A stretch of DNA of 64,000 bases from Microbispora hainanensis (lineage in GTDB: Bacteria; Actinomycetota; Actinomycetes; Streptosporangiales; Streptosporangiaceae): contig NZ_CP108086.1 in assembly GCF_036186745.1 (NCBI RefSeq), forward strand, positions 5,146,001-5,210,000, written 5' to 3'. Position numbers and translations under genes: made by a program. The notes under the pieces were generated by a model that saw only the letters and a list, made by a program, of their open reading frames with translations, made no database searches and was not told where the DNA came from. This document shows positions 48,974-57,131 of this stretch, piece by piece (the stretch's first letter is position 1; every line of letters begins with the position of its first letter).

Positions 48974-50115
48974 GCCCGCACCCCCGCCAGCGGCAGCTCG
49001 GCGCGCAGCTCGAACCCGCCGCCCGGCCTGTTGCCGCCGGCCAGCGTGCCACCGAGCGCCCTGGCCCGATCGGCCAGCGACGCCAGCCCGAAGCCGCGCG
49101 AGCCGTCGTCCCGGCCCGTTCCGTCGTCGCTGACCACGAGCGCCACCCGGCCGTCGCCGAACGTCAGCGTGCCGTGCACGTGCTCGGCCTTCGCGTGCCG
49201 CAGCGCGTTGGTGAGGCCCTCCTGCAGCACCCGATAGAGGACGAGCTCGGTGTCGGCCTCCAGGCGCCGCTCCTCGCCCCGCACCTCGAAGCTCACGCTG
49301 ATACCGGTGCCGTCGAACGACGCCGCGAGCCGTTCGAGCGCGGCGCTGCCGACGCGGCCGTCGAGCGCGAGCGGCCGCAGCGCCCGCACCCAGCGCCGCG
49401 CGTCGGCCAGCGCCTCCACGGTGAGCTCCTTGGCCTGGCGGACCTCCGCCCAGGCGGCCTCGGGGCGGCGCTCGCGGAACCGCTCGGCGTTCTCCAGGCC
49501 CATCTTGATGACGGTGAGGTGATGGCCGACCGAGTCGTGCATCTCCGCCGCCATCCGCGCCCGTTCCTCGGCGACGGCCAGCTCCCTGATCCGCTCCAGC
49601 AACCCCTGGGCCTCCTCGCGCCTGCGCCGCGCCTCGCGTATGGACGCCACCATGCCCAGGACGAACGCGGAGAACGCCGCCATCCAGGCGGCCTGGACCA
49701 GGCCGTCGGCGATGGTGTCGCCGACGAGCGGAGGCGTGACGGCGCACAGGACCACGACGCCCGACAGGATGGCCGTCGCGACGCGCATGCCGTACAGGAA
49801 GGCCAGGTCGGCCACCGCGATGAGGATCAGCGGCAGGTGGGTCTGCCGCGAGCCGGTGAACCCCAGCATGATCGTCGCCGCCAGGAACAGCGGGGCCACC
49901 CAATGGCGGCCTCGCGCCGGATTCCAGGGAAGCACCGGCCAGAGCACCGCGAGCAGCACGAGGTTGGCGCCGAAGAGCACGACCTGCGGCCGGGCGGCGG
50001 GGCCGGCCGCGACCCATTGAGTGAGGCTGGCGGCCAGCAGGGCCGTCATCGCCCAGAACACGACGTTGAACAGGAACGGCCGGTCGGCGTCGCGAAGCCA
50101 GTCGAAACGCGCCAT
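48970..50115 (-). CDS. DesK-type sensor histidine kinase
   Basis: 381 residues. About five to six membrane helices (about 15-158), HisKA_3 dimerisation helix with His193 (MHDSVGHHLTVIKMGLENA), and a GHKL ATPase (VLQEGLTNALRHAKAEHV, VSDDGTGRDDGSRGFGL). Short loops outside the membrane suggest intramembrane sensing. Partner of the response regulator downstream. Confidence 0.94.
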   Translation of the reverse strand: MARFDWLRDADRPFLFNVVFWAMTALLAASLTQWVAAGPAARPQVVLFGANLVLLAVLWPVLPWNPARGRHWVAPLFLAATIMLGFTGSRQTHLPLILIAVADLAFLYGMRVATAILSGVVVLCAVTPPLVGDTIADGLVQAAWMAAFSAFVLGMVASIREARRRREEAQGLLERIRELAVAEERARMAAEMHDSVGHHLTVIKMGLENAERFRERRPEAAWAEVRQAKELTVEALADARRWVRALRPLALDGRVGSAALERLAASFDGTGISVSFEVRGEERRLEADTELVLYRVLQEGLTNALRHAKAEHVHGTLTFGDGRVALVVSDDGTGRDDGSRGFGLASLADRARALGGTLAGGNRPGGGFELRAELPLAGVRA

Positions 50116-50309
50116 GGTCTCGACCCTAGAGAGATCCGGACCGGATGCAATCGCCCATCGGGGCCATGACGAAGGTCATGCCCGTGTCTATCCGCCGCTC
50201 GATGTGCCCGCGAACGGGGCGAACCCAGCGTTCCTCGCATGAGAGCCGCCACGCCCGTGTGGGCGGTATGCGAATAGCGCCCGCCCGCACGTACGCGGGA
50301 GGCCGTCGC

Positions 50310-51032
50310 TCAGGAGGCGTGCATGAGACAGGCCAGGGCGTGTTCGAGTGCCGCGGGCGTCGTGACGGGCGCGGGCCAGGGGATCCTCACCAGGTGGCCG
50401 GGCCCCGGCCGCAGTGTGGCGCCGTAGCGGTCGAGCTCCCACAGCCACACCTCCTCCTGGGCCGGTTCCCCCGTCAGCCTCTCCACCGCCTCCTTCAGCT
50501 GCCGCGCGTGGGACTCGTTGACGTGCCGCACCATGCGTTCGGCCAGAGGGAGCAACGGGTCGGGAGCCGAGGCGAGGTAGCTCTCGGCGTCGAGGACGCC
50601 CGACTCCTGGCCGGTCAGGTAGATCACGTGGCAGACGTCGACGCGCAGCAGCGCGGGACCGCCGCCCTCGATCGCCGCGAACAGGTCCTCGTCGGGGCAC
50701 GCCTCCGCGATGGCGACGGCGGTGGCCCGCGTCTCCGCCTCCGGCACGGGCTGCGTCCACCCCCGCACCTTCAGCAGGGCGCGCTGCCGCTCGACCCCGC
50801 CGACCTCCCTGCTCACTGTGAGGTCGACCGTCACCAGGGTCTCCGCGGGCGTGCCGTACAGGGTCTCGCCGGGCTTCACGAGCAGGACCGGCCGGCCCGT
50901 GCCGTCCACGCCGCCCCGGGCGGTGGCCGTGGGCACGCCGGAGCCGGCGACGGAGACGTGCGTGGGCGCCGCCACCGCCGCGAGCGTCCGTACGCGTTCG
51001 GGGATGGGGGCTGCGGTGACCGGGTGGCGCAT
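50310..51032 (-). CDS. DUF2470 domain protein, probably iron-regulated
   Basis: 240 residues. N-terminal part resembles a split-barrel FMN/heme-binding fold (pyridoxamine phosphate oxidase-like); the C-terminal DUF2470 domain shows MVRHVNESHARQLKEAVERL and VWLWELDRYGATLR. Similar proteins are tied to heme and iron use. ATG 51032 has GAGGAG upstream. Divergent from an S4 gene across two iron boxes, so iron repression via a DtxR/IdeR regulator is likely. Confidence 0.85.
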   Translation of the reverse strand: MRHPVTAAPIPERVRTLAAVAAPTHVSVAGSGVPTATARGGVDGTGRPVLLVKPGETLYGTPAETLVTVDLTVSREVGGVERQRALLKVRGWTQPVPEAETRATAVAIAEACPDEDLFAAIEGGGPALLRVDVCHVIYLTGQESGVLDAESYLASAPDPLLPLAERMVRHVNESHARQLKEAVERLTGEPAQEEVWLWELDRYGATLRPGPGHLVRIPWPAPVTTPAALEHALACLMHAS

Positions 51033-51048
51033 GAGAGCTCCTCGCTTC

Positions 51049-51082
51049 GTAGGTTAGGCTTACCTTAGTAAGGCTCACCTAA
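51049..51082. promoter_or_regulatory. Tandem iron boxes (DtxR/IdeR/DmdR type)
   Basis: Two overlapping sites close to the iron-box consensus TTAGGTTAGGCTCACCTAA: 51049-51067 (16 of 19 by my count) and 51064-51082 (15 of 19; TAAGGCTCACCTAA is exact but for one base). They occupy most of the 66-bp divergent gap, so one regulator could control both genes. No Zur-type box (TGAAAATGATTTTCA) is seen. Confidence 0.8.
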
Positions 51083-51098
51083 CTTGAAAAGAGGCGTC

Positions 51099-51713
51099 AT
51101 GCGTTACACGGGTCCGAAGGTGCGGCTGTCGCGCCGGGCGGGCGTCCCGCTCACCCGGAAGGCGGTGAAGTACTTCGAGGCCCGGCCCTACCCGCCGGGG
51201 GAGCACGGCCGCAAGACCAGCCGGCGCAACACCGGCGACTACGGAATGCGGCTGCTGGAGAAGCAGAAGCTCCGCTGGTATTACGACGTGCCGGAACGTC
51301 AGCTCCGCCGCTACTGGGATCTGGCCGTCCGCCGCCCCGGCCGTTCGGGGGAGGAACTGGTGGCGCTGCTGGAGACCCGGCTCGCCTCGCTCGTCCTGCG
51401 GGCCGGCCTCGCGCCGTCCATCTACGCCGCCCGGCAGTACGTGAACCACGGGCACATCACGGTCGACGGCCGCAAGGTGGACATCCCGAGCTACCAGGTC
51501 AAGCCGGGCCAGTCGGTGGCCGTACGGGAGCGGTCGGTCCGGATGCAGCCGTTCGCGGCCGCCGCCGAGGGCGCGTACGCGGACGAGCGGATCGCCCCCT
51601 ACCTCGACGTGGACCACCGCGCGCTGCGCTTCACGCTGCTGCGGCGACCCGTACGCGAGGAGATCGCCGTGCCGGTGGACGAGCAGCTCGTGGTCGAGCA
51701 CTACTCCCGCTGA
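51099..51713 (+). CDS. rpsD: Ribosomal protein S4, cysteine-free form
   Basis: 204 residues. S4 family: RYTGPKVRLSRRAGVPLTRKAVKYFEARPYPPGEHGR, EKQKLRWYYDVPERQLRRYWD, and the S4 RNA-binding domain (TRLASLVLRAGL, ARQYVNHGHITVDGRKVDIPSYQV). No cysteines, so no zinc finger. Isolated from other ribosomal genes, unlike the rpsD of the alpha operon, so it may be a paralogue. ATG 51099 has GAGG upstream. Sits directly behind tandem iron boxes, suggesting it is made under iron limitation. Confidence 0.92.
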   Translation: MRYTGPKVRLSRRAGVPLTRKAVKYFEARPYPPGEHGRKTSRRNTGDYGMRLLEKQKLRWYYDVPERQLRRYWDLAVRRPGRSGEELVALLETRLASLVLRAGLAPSIYAARQYVNHGHITVDGRKVDIPSYQVKPGQSVAVRERSVRMQPFAAAAEGAYADERIAPYLDVDHRALRFTLLRRPVREEIAVPVDEQLVVEHYSR

Positions 51714-51743
51714 CGCCGCGACGGCGGCGGGCGTGACGGCCGG

Positions 51744-52469
51744 TCAGGGTGTGCGGAACCCGCGGAACGTCACGCGCCTGCGGACCTTGAAACCGAGCCG
51801 CTCGTAGAGCGCGATCGCGGCGACGTTGGCCTCGGCCACGTGGAGGAACGGGCGCTCGCCGCGCGCCGTGATGCGGGTGACCAGGGCGCGCACCAGGCGG
51901 GAGGCGTGACCGCGCCCGCGGGCCTCGGGGGCGGCGCAGACGGCGCTGATCTCGGTCCACCCGGGCGGGCGGAGCCGTTCGCCCGCCATGGCGACCAGGG
52001 CCCCGTTCTCGCGGACGCCGAGATAGGCGCCGAGCTCGGGGGTCCGGGGCCAGAACGGCCCAGGCCGGGTCCGCGCGGTGAGATCGAGCATCTCGGGCAC
52101 GTCGCCGGCGTCCAGCTCGGCGATCCGCGCGCCGGACTCGGCTTCCGCATGAGCGGGTTGGGCCTCCGTGTGACCGGGGTGGGCGCCCTCGGGCCAGATC
52201 ATCTGGAAGCCGTCGAGGCTGAACACCGGCTCCCAGTCCGCGGGCGGGGTAGCCGGGGAGCTGAACAGATCGGCGAACCCGCCGCGACCGAGCAGCCGCG
52301 CGAGGTCGTCCCACTCGGCCGGGCCGGGGTCGGCGGACACCGTGGAGAACGTCGCGATCTCCGGCGGATAACCGGCCGCCCGTCCGATCCGGCGGGCCAG
52401 GTGCGCGTGGTGGCCGCGAAGCGACTCGCCGACGGGGTCGTCGAGTGCGGCGGTGTCGCGGTCGGCCAT
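51744..52469 (-). CDS. GNAT-family N-acetyltransferase
   Basis: 241 residues. C-terminal GNAT domain: ISAVCAAPEARGRGHASRLVRALV (acetyl-CoA loop, RGRGHA) and FLHVAEANVAAIALYERLGFKVRRR. N-terminal half is less conserved and includes a short His/Ala/Glu-rich segment. Substrate unknown. Divergent from the MerR gene. Confidence 0.88.
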   Translation of the reverse strand: MADRDTAALDDPVGESLRGHHAHLARRIGRAAGYPPEIATFSTVSADPGPAEWDDLARLLGRGGFADLFSSPATPPADWEPVFSLDGFQMIWPEGAHPGHTEAQPAHAEAESGARIAELDAGDVPEMLDLTARTRPGPFWPRTPELGAYLGVRENGALVAMAGERLRPPGWTEISAVCAAPEARGRGHASRLVRALVTRITARGERPFLHVAEANVAAIALYERLGFKVRRRVTFRGFRTP

Positions 52470-52614
52470 CGTGCCGTGCCTTTCGTTTCCGGGCGGGGGA
52501 GCTCCAGCCTTCGACGGCGTCGCGACCGGATCGCAGCCGCAGTGTAGTCAGGCGGGTTCCCGTCCTCGGCAGAGGGAGGCCTGCCGGACGCCGGTGATCG
52601 CGCGCTCGCGGGGC

Positions 52615-52646
52615 TTGAACCCTACGCGGCGGGAGGTCGTAGCGTT
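52615..52646 (+). promoter_or_regulatory. MerR-type promoter and operator
   Basis: TTGAAC (52615-52620), 19-bp spacer, TAGCGT (52640-52645). The long spacer is the hallmark of MerR-activated promoters. A dyad AACCCTACG / CGTAGCGTT (52618-52626, 52638-52646; 8 of 9 paired) sits in the spacer. Start codon GTG 52653 is seven bases past the -10, so the mRNA is probably leaderless. Confidence 0.7.
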
Positions 52647-52652
52647 CCGAGC

Positions 52653-53426
52653 GTGATCGGGACGGACGACGCCGGGCGGCGATGGTCGATCGGCGAGCTG
52701 GCACGGGCGACCGGGATGACGGTGCGCGCGCTCTACCACTACGACGAGATCGGGCTGCTGCGCGCGAGCGAGCGTACGCCCGCCGGGCACCGCCGCTACA
52801 CCGAGCGGGACCTGCGGCGGCTGTACCGCGTCCGCACCCTGCGGACCCTCGGCCTGTCGCTGGAGGAGATCGCGGGCGTTCTCGACGGCGCGGCGGACGA
52901 CCCCGAGTCGATGCGCCATCTGCTGACGGCGCAGTTGCGCAGGCTCGACGAGCATGCCGAGCTGATCGGGATGCTGCGCCGGCGGGTCCGCGGCCTGCTC
53001 CGGCAGGCCGGCGACTCGTCCGGCCCCGATCCGGACCGGTTGATGACCGCATTGGAGTTGATGTCGGTGTTCGAGACCTACTTGACCGAAGAGCAGCGCG
53101 AGCGGCTGGCCGAGCGCAGGGCCGCCCTGGGCGGCGAGGGCGTCGAAGCGGCCAAGCACGAATGGAAGGGGCTCGTAGAGGAGGGCCTGCGGCTCGTGGA
53201 GACCGGCGTTCCCGCGGAGGACGAGCGCGCCCGCGACCTCGTACGCCGCTGGGACGCCCTCGCGGGCCGGTTCCACCCCGCCGGACCGGAGGGCGAGCGG
53301 ACGAGGGCGGCGGCCCAGAGGATGTGGCAGGACAACAGCGCGGAGATCGGCCGGAGCCTGCCCTGGCCGGCCGAACGGATCGCCGGCCTGGTGGCCTACC
53401 TGGCGCAGGCCCGCCACACCGGCTGA
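52653..53426 (+). CDS. MerR-family regulator with TipAS-like effector domain
   Basis: 257 residues. MerR helix-turn-helix WSIGELARATGMTVRALYHYDEIGLL and RRYTERDLRRLYRV, a coiled coil, and a C-terminal helical region of the TipAS type (ELMSVFETYLTEEQRERLAERR ... EWKGLVEEGLRL), which in relatives binds peptide antibiotics. Probably autoregulated through the 19-bp-spacer promoter. No other target gene is adjacent. Confidence 0.9.
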   Translation: MIGTDDAGRRWSIGELARATGMTVRALYHYDEIGLLRASERTPAGHRRYTERDLRRLYRVRTLRTLGLSLEEIAGVLDGAADDPESMRHLLTAQLRRLDEHAELIGMLRRRVRGLLRQAGDSSGPDPDRLMTALELMSVFETYLTEEQRERLAERRAALGGEGVEAAKHEWKGLVEEGLRLVETGVPAEDERARDLVRRWDALAGRFHPAGPEGERTRAAAQRMWQDNSAEIGRSLPWPAERIAGLVAYLAQARHTG

Positions 53427-53614
53427 GCCCGCCCCGCCACGGTGGTCAGGGGGCCGGGGCGCCGAGGCGGAGCTGAGCCGGTGAACGTTTCACCCGTTCC
53501 GCCGCGTCTTCCGAGCGCCGGGCCGAGCGGGGGACGGCGGACGTTGACCGGCAGGAAGGACCGGCCTACCGTCCGGATCGCCCGTTCGCGCACCTGTCGT
53601 CAGCCGGAGGTTCC

Positions 53615-54106
53615 GTGTTCCGCACCGCCGCCGCGCGCCTCGTCCCCCTGGCCGCCGCCGTCCTCGTGGCGGCCACCGCGCTCCCCGCCTCGGCCGAGGT
53701 CGCCGACCCCGCTCCCATCGGCCCCCACGAGTACTTCTACGGTTTCGTCAACGGCCAGACCAGCCACACGGTCATCAAGATGGCGTGCTATGGGCCGGTA
53801 TTCCCTGGACAGACCGGGCATCCGTTACCCGGGCAGACGGTGGAGGTGCGGCCCGCCGGGATCGCGTCGTCGCTCGCGGGCCTCGGCTACACCGGCAGCG
53901 GCGGCACCTCGATCGCGGTGAACCTGGGCGACCCGTCGACCGTCACAAGGGCGCTCGTGCTGCGCTACTACGGGGTCAAGGCCGACATCCCGGCCACCGC
54001 GACACTGCCGTGCTACGGCTCCGGGAAGGTGACGTTCACCCCCGTGGACGACAGCTGGACCGCCCGCCCGGCGACCGTGGTGGTCGACTACGTCGGCCAG
54101 CCCTGA
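53615..54106 (+). CDS. Small secreted protein of unknown function
   Basis: 163 residues, not recognised. Signal peptide about 1-28 (LVPLAAAVLVAATALPASAE, cleavage near ASA-E). Mature domain has two cysteines (in MACYGP and LPCYGSG) that could form a disulfide, and a beta-rich pattern (GKVTFTPVDDSW, ATVVVDYVGQP). GTG start with a weak ribosome binding site (GGAGG about 11 bases upstream). Faces the kinase 3 gene tail to tail. Confidence 0.7.
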   Translation: MFRTAAARLVPLAAAVLVAATALPASAEVADPAPIGPHEYFYGFVNGQTSHTVIKMACYGPVFPGQTGHPLPGQTVEVRPAGIASSLAGLGYTGSGGTSIAVNLGDPSTVTRALVLRYYGVKADIPATATLPCYGSGKVTFTPVDDSWTARPATVVVDYVGQP

Positions 54107-54133
54107 CCGCATCGCGTCGCCGCCAGTGCCGGG

Positions 54134-54167
54134 ACCGCGGGCACCCGCGTATGAGCGCCCGCGGTCA
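54134..54167. terminator. Hairpin between secreted protein and kinase 3
   Basis: GACCGCGGGC (54134-54143) pairs with GCCCGCGGTC (54158-54167) across a 14-base loop in the 85-bp convergent gap. Confidence 0.5.
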
Positions 54168-54191
54168 CCGGCGTGACACGCCCGCCGGTCG

Positions 54192-56792
54192 CTACTTCGC
54201 CGGCTTGAAGGTGGAGGCGATGGTCTCGAAGAGCTCTTTCTTCTTCTTCCAGTCCTTGTCCTGGGTCTTGTAGAGCAGCGCGTAGCCGTTGTGCTTGTCG
54301 GTGACGAAGCCACGGTCGATCACCCGGGACCGATAGCGGCTGTCGCCGAAGGTGAACTCCCAGTCGGCCGCGGTCTTCCAGAACCCCTTGACCTCGCGGA
54401 TCTCGACGAGCTTGTAGCCGGGGAAGTTCCGGCTCATGCCCGGCACGTCGCGCCGCCAGACCTTCAGCGCGTCCGACTCGGGACTCGTGGTGTGGTGGAC
54501 CTCCAGATAGGTGTGCGAGTCGCCGCGGAAGCGGACCTCGCCGTTGCCCCTGCCGTCGACATGCCATCCCTTCGGCAGCGCGATGGAGAACCCGCTGGAG
54601 TGCTTGTACTTGTGCCACCCGTCGGGGACACCGGCGGGCTCGGAGGTCTTGGGGCTGGGGGAGGGCTCGGGGGACTTCGTCTCCTCTTCCGACGCGGACG
54701 GCTCGGGGGAGTTCGGCGCGGCCGATGAGGGCTCCGCAGCGGAGGGCGTGTCGCCGCCCCCGACCGCCGCGGCCGCGTTCGGCCCGGCGGCGGGGTCGCT
54801 TCCCGAGTCGCCTTCACCCGCCCGCAGGCCGAGGTACCCCGCCACACCGGCGATGACCAGCAGCGCGGGAACGAGGATCAACGCGACCTTCAGCAGGCTG
54901 TTCGACGACCGCGGCACGACCAGGCTGGTCGGCGACCCCTGCCAGGCCGCCCCGTCCTGCGGGGGAATCGTCGGGGACGCCTGCCGCAGCCCGGCGATCG
55001 GGCTCCCGGCGATGCCGCCCGAGGACTCCTGCGTACGGTCCGCCGTGGCGGCGGGCCGCTCGTCGCCCGCACCCGGCGTGGGCCGGTCGTTCGCGTAGGG
55101 CCGGGACGTACGGCTGCCGCCACCGGAACCCCCGAAGCCGCCGGAGCTCCCGGAGCCGGTGGAACCGGAGGAGGCGAACGAACCGGACGAACCAGATGAG
55201 GCGGACGACGCGGACGACGCGGACGAGGCCGAACCCGCCGCGGCCTTCGACGCGGCGCTCCCCCCTGTGGTGCTTCCCCCTGTGGTGCTCCCGCCTGTGG
55301 TGCTCCCGCCCGTGGCGCCCTTCGGTGTCGCGCTCGACCCGGAGGCCGTGGTGGCGGGGCGCTCACCGGAGGAGGCGCCGGAATCCTTCGCCTTCCCGGC
55401 GGCGGACGAGCCCTCCTGCCCATTACGGCCCTTCCCACCGGAGGCCACGGAGGCCACGGAGCCCGCGGAGGCGGCGGGGGCGATCCTGGTGGTGCCGTCG
55501 CCGGCGTCCGCGTCCGCCGCCCGGCCGTCCTCCTTCCCGGGCCTCCCCTTGGCGGAAGTGCCGGTCGAAGGCGTCGTACGGGCGGGCGGGGCGGCCTGCG
55601 CGCCGGTCTCCGGCATGGCCGCCGGAGTCTTCCCGGGCCGCTCCTGGGCCGGGCCGTCCGCCTGTCCGGGTGCCGCGTCGTCGCGGATGACCGGGAGGGG
55701 CGAGGTGATCTCGCCGGGGCCCGCGGCATCGCGCAGGGCGCCGCCGCGCCCGGCCGCTCCTCCCTCACCGGCGGCGGGGGTGCGCTCCGCCGCCTCGTCC
55801 CTTCGGGAGGAGGAGGCCTCCGGCGAAGACGCGGGCGAGGGGGACACGGGCGGGTACGGCGCCGCACCCCGGGACGCCTTGCCCTGCCGGGAGGCGGGCG
55901 TTTCGGGCTTCGCGGCCTCCGGCTTCGCGGCCTGCGGGGAGGCGGGCTCGGCGGCGGGCCGGGACGGCGGCGGGGCCAGCTCCCGCGCCGCCCGCTTGAG
56001 CAGCCGGATGAGCTCGTCATAGCCGGGCCGGTCGGCGGGCTCCTTGGCCAGCATCCTTTGGAGGACGGAACCCAGCGCGCCCGCGCGCCGCGGCGGGGCC
56101 GGGTCGTCGTTCAGCACGGCGTGCATGGTGGCCATCGCCATGCCCCGGTCGTGCGGGGGCTTGCCCTCCACCGCCGTGTAGAGCGTGGCGCCGAGCGACC
56201 ACAGGTCCGATTCGCGCTGGGCGGCCTCGCCGCGGAGCCGTTCGGGGGCGATGAAGGCGGGGGTGCCGACGAGGCCGGTGCGGGTCATGGTGGAGTCGGC
56301 TTCGAGCCTGGCGATGCCGAAGTCGGTCAGGACCACCCGGCCGTCATCGGTGAGCAGCACGTTCTCCGGCTTGACGTCGCGGTGCAGCACGCCCTGGCGG
56401 TGGGCGGCGCGCAGCGCGTCGAGGATCTGCAGGCCGATCTCGACGGTGCGCTCGGCGGACAGCGGGCCGTCCTCCCTGATCACCTGCCCCAGCGAGCGGG
56501 ACGGCACGAGCTGCATGATGATCCAGGGGCGGTCGTCCTCCTCGATCACGTCGTGGACGACCACCACGTTGGGGTGGGTGAGGCGGCCCGCGGCCCGGGC
56601 CTCGCGCATGGTCCGGCGATTGAGGTCGCTGAGCTCGTCGCCCATGGCGCTGTCGTAGCGGACCTCCTTGACCGCGACCGCGCGGTCCAGCAACTGGTCG
56701 TGGGCGCGCCATACCACGCCCATGCCACCCCGGCCGATCGGCTCCACCAACTGGTACCGGCCTCCGACGAGCCGGCCTTCCGCACGCGACAC
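54192..56792 (-). CDS. Membrane Ser/Thr protein kinase (Hanks type), kinase 3
   Basis: 866 residues. Kinase domain about 10-275 (GRGGMGVVWRAHD, AVKEVRYD, HRDVKPENVLL, TDFGIARL, GTPAFIAPERL). A very long disordered linker (about 275-630) rich in Ala, Ser, Gly and Pro with a TTGGS pentapeptide repeat, one membrane helix (about 633-655), an acidic stretch, and an extracellular domain (722-866; GWHKYKHSSGFSIALPKGW ... AADWEFTF ... RVIDRGFV ... ASTFKPAK) shared with kinase 2. GTG 56792 with AAGGGG upstream. Confidence 0.93.
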   Translation of the reverse strand: MSRAEGRLVGGRYQLVEPIGRGGMGVVWRAHDQLLDRAVAVKEVRYDSAMGDELSDLNRRTMREARAAGRLTHPNVVVVHDVIEEDDRPWIIMQLVPSRSLGQVIREDGPLSAERTVEIGLQILDALRAAHRQGVLHRDVKPENVLLTDDGRVVLTDFGIARLEADSTMTRTGLVGTPAFIAPERLRGEAAQRESDLWSLGATLYTAVEGKPPHDRGMAMATMHAVLNDDPAPPRRAGALGSVLQRMLAKEPADRPGYDELIRLLKRAARELAPPPSRPAAEPASPQAAKPEAAKPETPASRQGKASRGAAPYPPVSPSPASSPEASSSRRDEAAERTPAAGEGGAAGRGGALRDAAGPGEITSPLPVIRDDAAPGQADGPAQERPGKTPAAMPETGAQAAPPARTTPSTGTSAKGRPGKEDGRAADADAGDGTTRIAPAASAGSVASVASGGKGRNGQEGSSAAGKAKDSGASSGERPATTASGSSATPKGATGGSTTGGSTTGGSTTGGSAASKAAAGSASSASSASSASSGSSGSFASSGSTGSGSSGGFGGSGGGSRTSRPYANDRPTPGAGDERPAATADRTQESSGGIAGSPIAGLRQASPTIPPQDGAAWQGSPTSLVVPRSSNSLLKVALILVPALLVIAGVAGYLGLRAGEGDSGSDPAAGPNAAAAVGGGDTPSAAEPSSAAPNSPEPSASEEETKSPEPSPSPKTSEPAGVPDGWHKYKHSSGFSIALPKGWHVDGRGNGEVRFRGDSHTYLEVHHTTSPESDALKVWRRDVPGMSRNFPGYKLVEIREVKGFWKTAADWEFTFGDSRYRSRVIDRGFVTDKHNGYALLYKTQDKDWKKKKELFETIASTFKPAK
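55261..55320 (-). repeat. 15-bp tandem repeat in kinase 3 linker
   Basis: Four 15-bp units (CCCCCTGTGGTGCTT type) encoding GGSTT pentapeptides. Confidence 0.85.
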
Positions 56793-56886
56793 TCGAACCC
56801 CTTCCTGGACCCATGAATCGTCCCACGGATGGCAAAGGGATCAACCGCGTACATGACAGGCGATCCCGGAATCCGAGACAAATCGG

Positions 56887-56915
56887 TTCGAGTCGTGGCC
56901 CGCCGCTGCTAAGGT
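56887..56915 (+). promoter_or_regulatory. Promoter of the leader RNA
   Basis: TTCGAG (56887-56892), 17-bp spacer, TAAGGT (56910-56915). Transcription would start close to the mini-ORF ATG at 56923. Confidence 0.45.
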
Positions 56916-56922
56916 CCTTGTT

Positions 56923-56985
56923 ATGGGTAGGTACAGCTCGTTTACGAGGCCGGCTCCGGAGAGCCGGTCGCGTGACGTGAGCTAG
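56923..56985 (+). CDS. Possible leader peptide (20 codons)
   Basis: ATG 56923 to TAG 56985 encodes 20 residues with Tyr at codon 4 and Phe at codon 7. It may start at or near the first base of the transcript. The 3' half of the ORF forms the 5' arm of the long stem that follows, so ribosome position could change folding. Only single Tyr and Phe codons, fewer than in classic attenuators, so the peptide reading is tentative. Confidence 0.35.
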   Translation: MGRYSSFTRPAPESRSRDVS

Positions 56986-57036
56986 CGACCATCCGGAGCC
57001 GGCTTGAGGCAGGGACGCCAGCGTCTCTGCCTTTTT
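56949..57036 (+). promoter_or_regulatory. Structured leader RNA with terminator (attenuator candidate)
   Basis: GCCGGCTCCGGA (56949-56960) pairs perfectly with TCCGGAGCCGGC (56992-57003); inside, GGTCGC (56966-56971) pairs with GCGACC (56985-56990). Five bases later an intrinsic terminator (57008-57017 with 57022-57031, CCAG loop) is followed by TTTTT (57032-57036). The 5' arm can also fold on itself (CCGGCT / AGCCGG). The layout suggests conditional termination ahead of the DAHPS-CM gene. Not matched to a known family by eye. Confidence 0.6.
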
Positions 57037-57131
57037 GGTTTTCGGACGTTCGTTTTCTCGGCCAGTCCCGATCTCAGCGAGCCCTCGTGGCGGACCGCCG
57101 GTTCCGCGGGGGCGCTCATGGAGGAGCCCAC

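Larger units (their letters stand above)
56793..57131. other. Kinase 3 to DAHPS-CM intergenic region
   Basis: 339 bp. The left 90 bp are the kinase 3 leader; the rest holds a promoter, a 20-codon mini-ORF, a long stem and an intrinsic terminator, described separately. Confidence 0.7.

Noticed and set aside
51049..51082. Zur box for the S4 gene
   Set aside because: The sequence fits the iron box closely and shows no TGAAAATGATTTTCA-like pattern.
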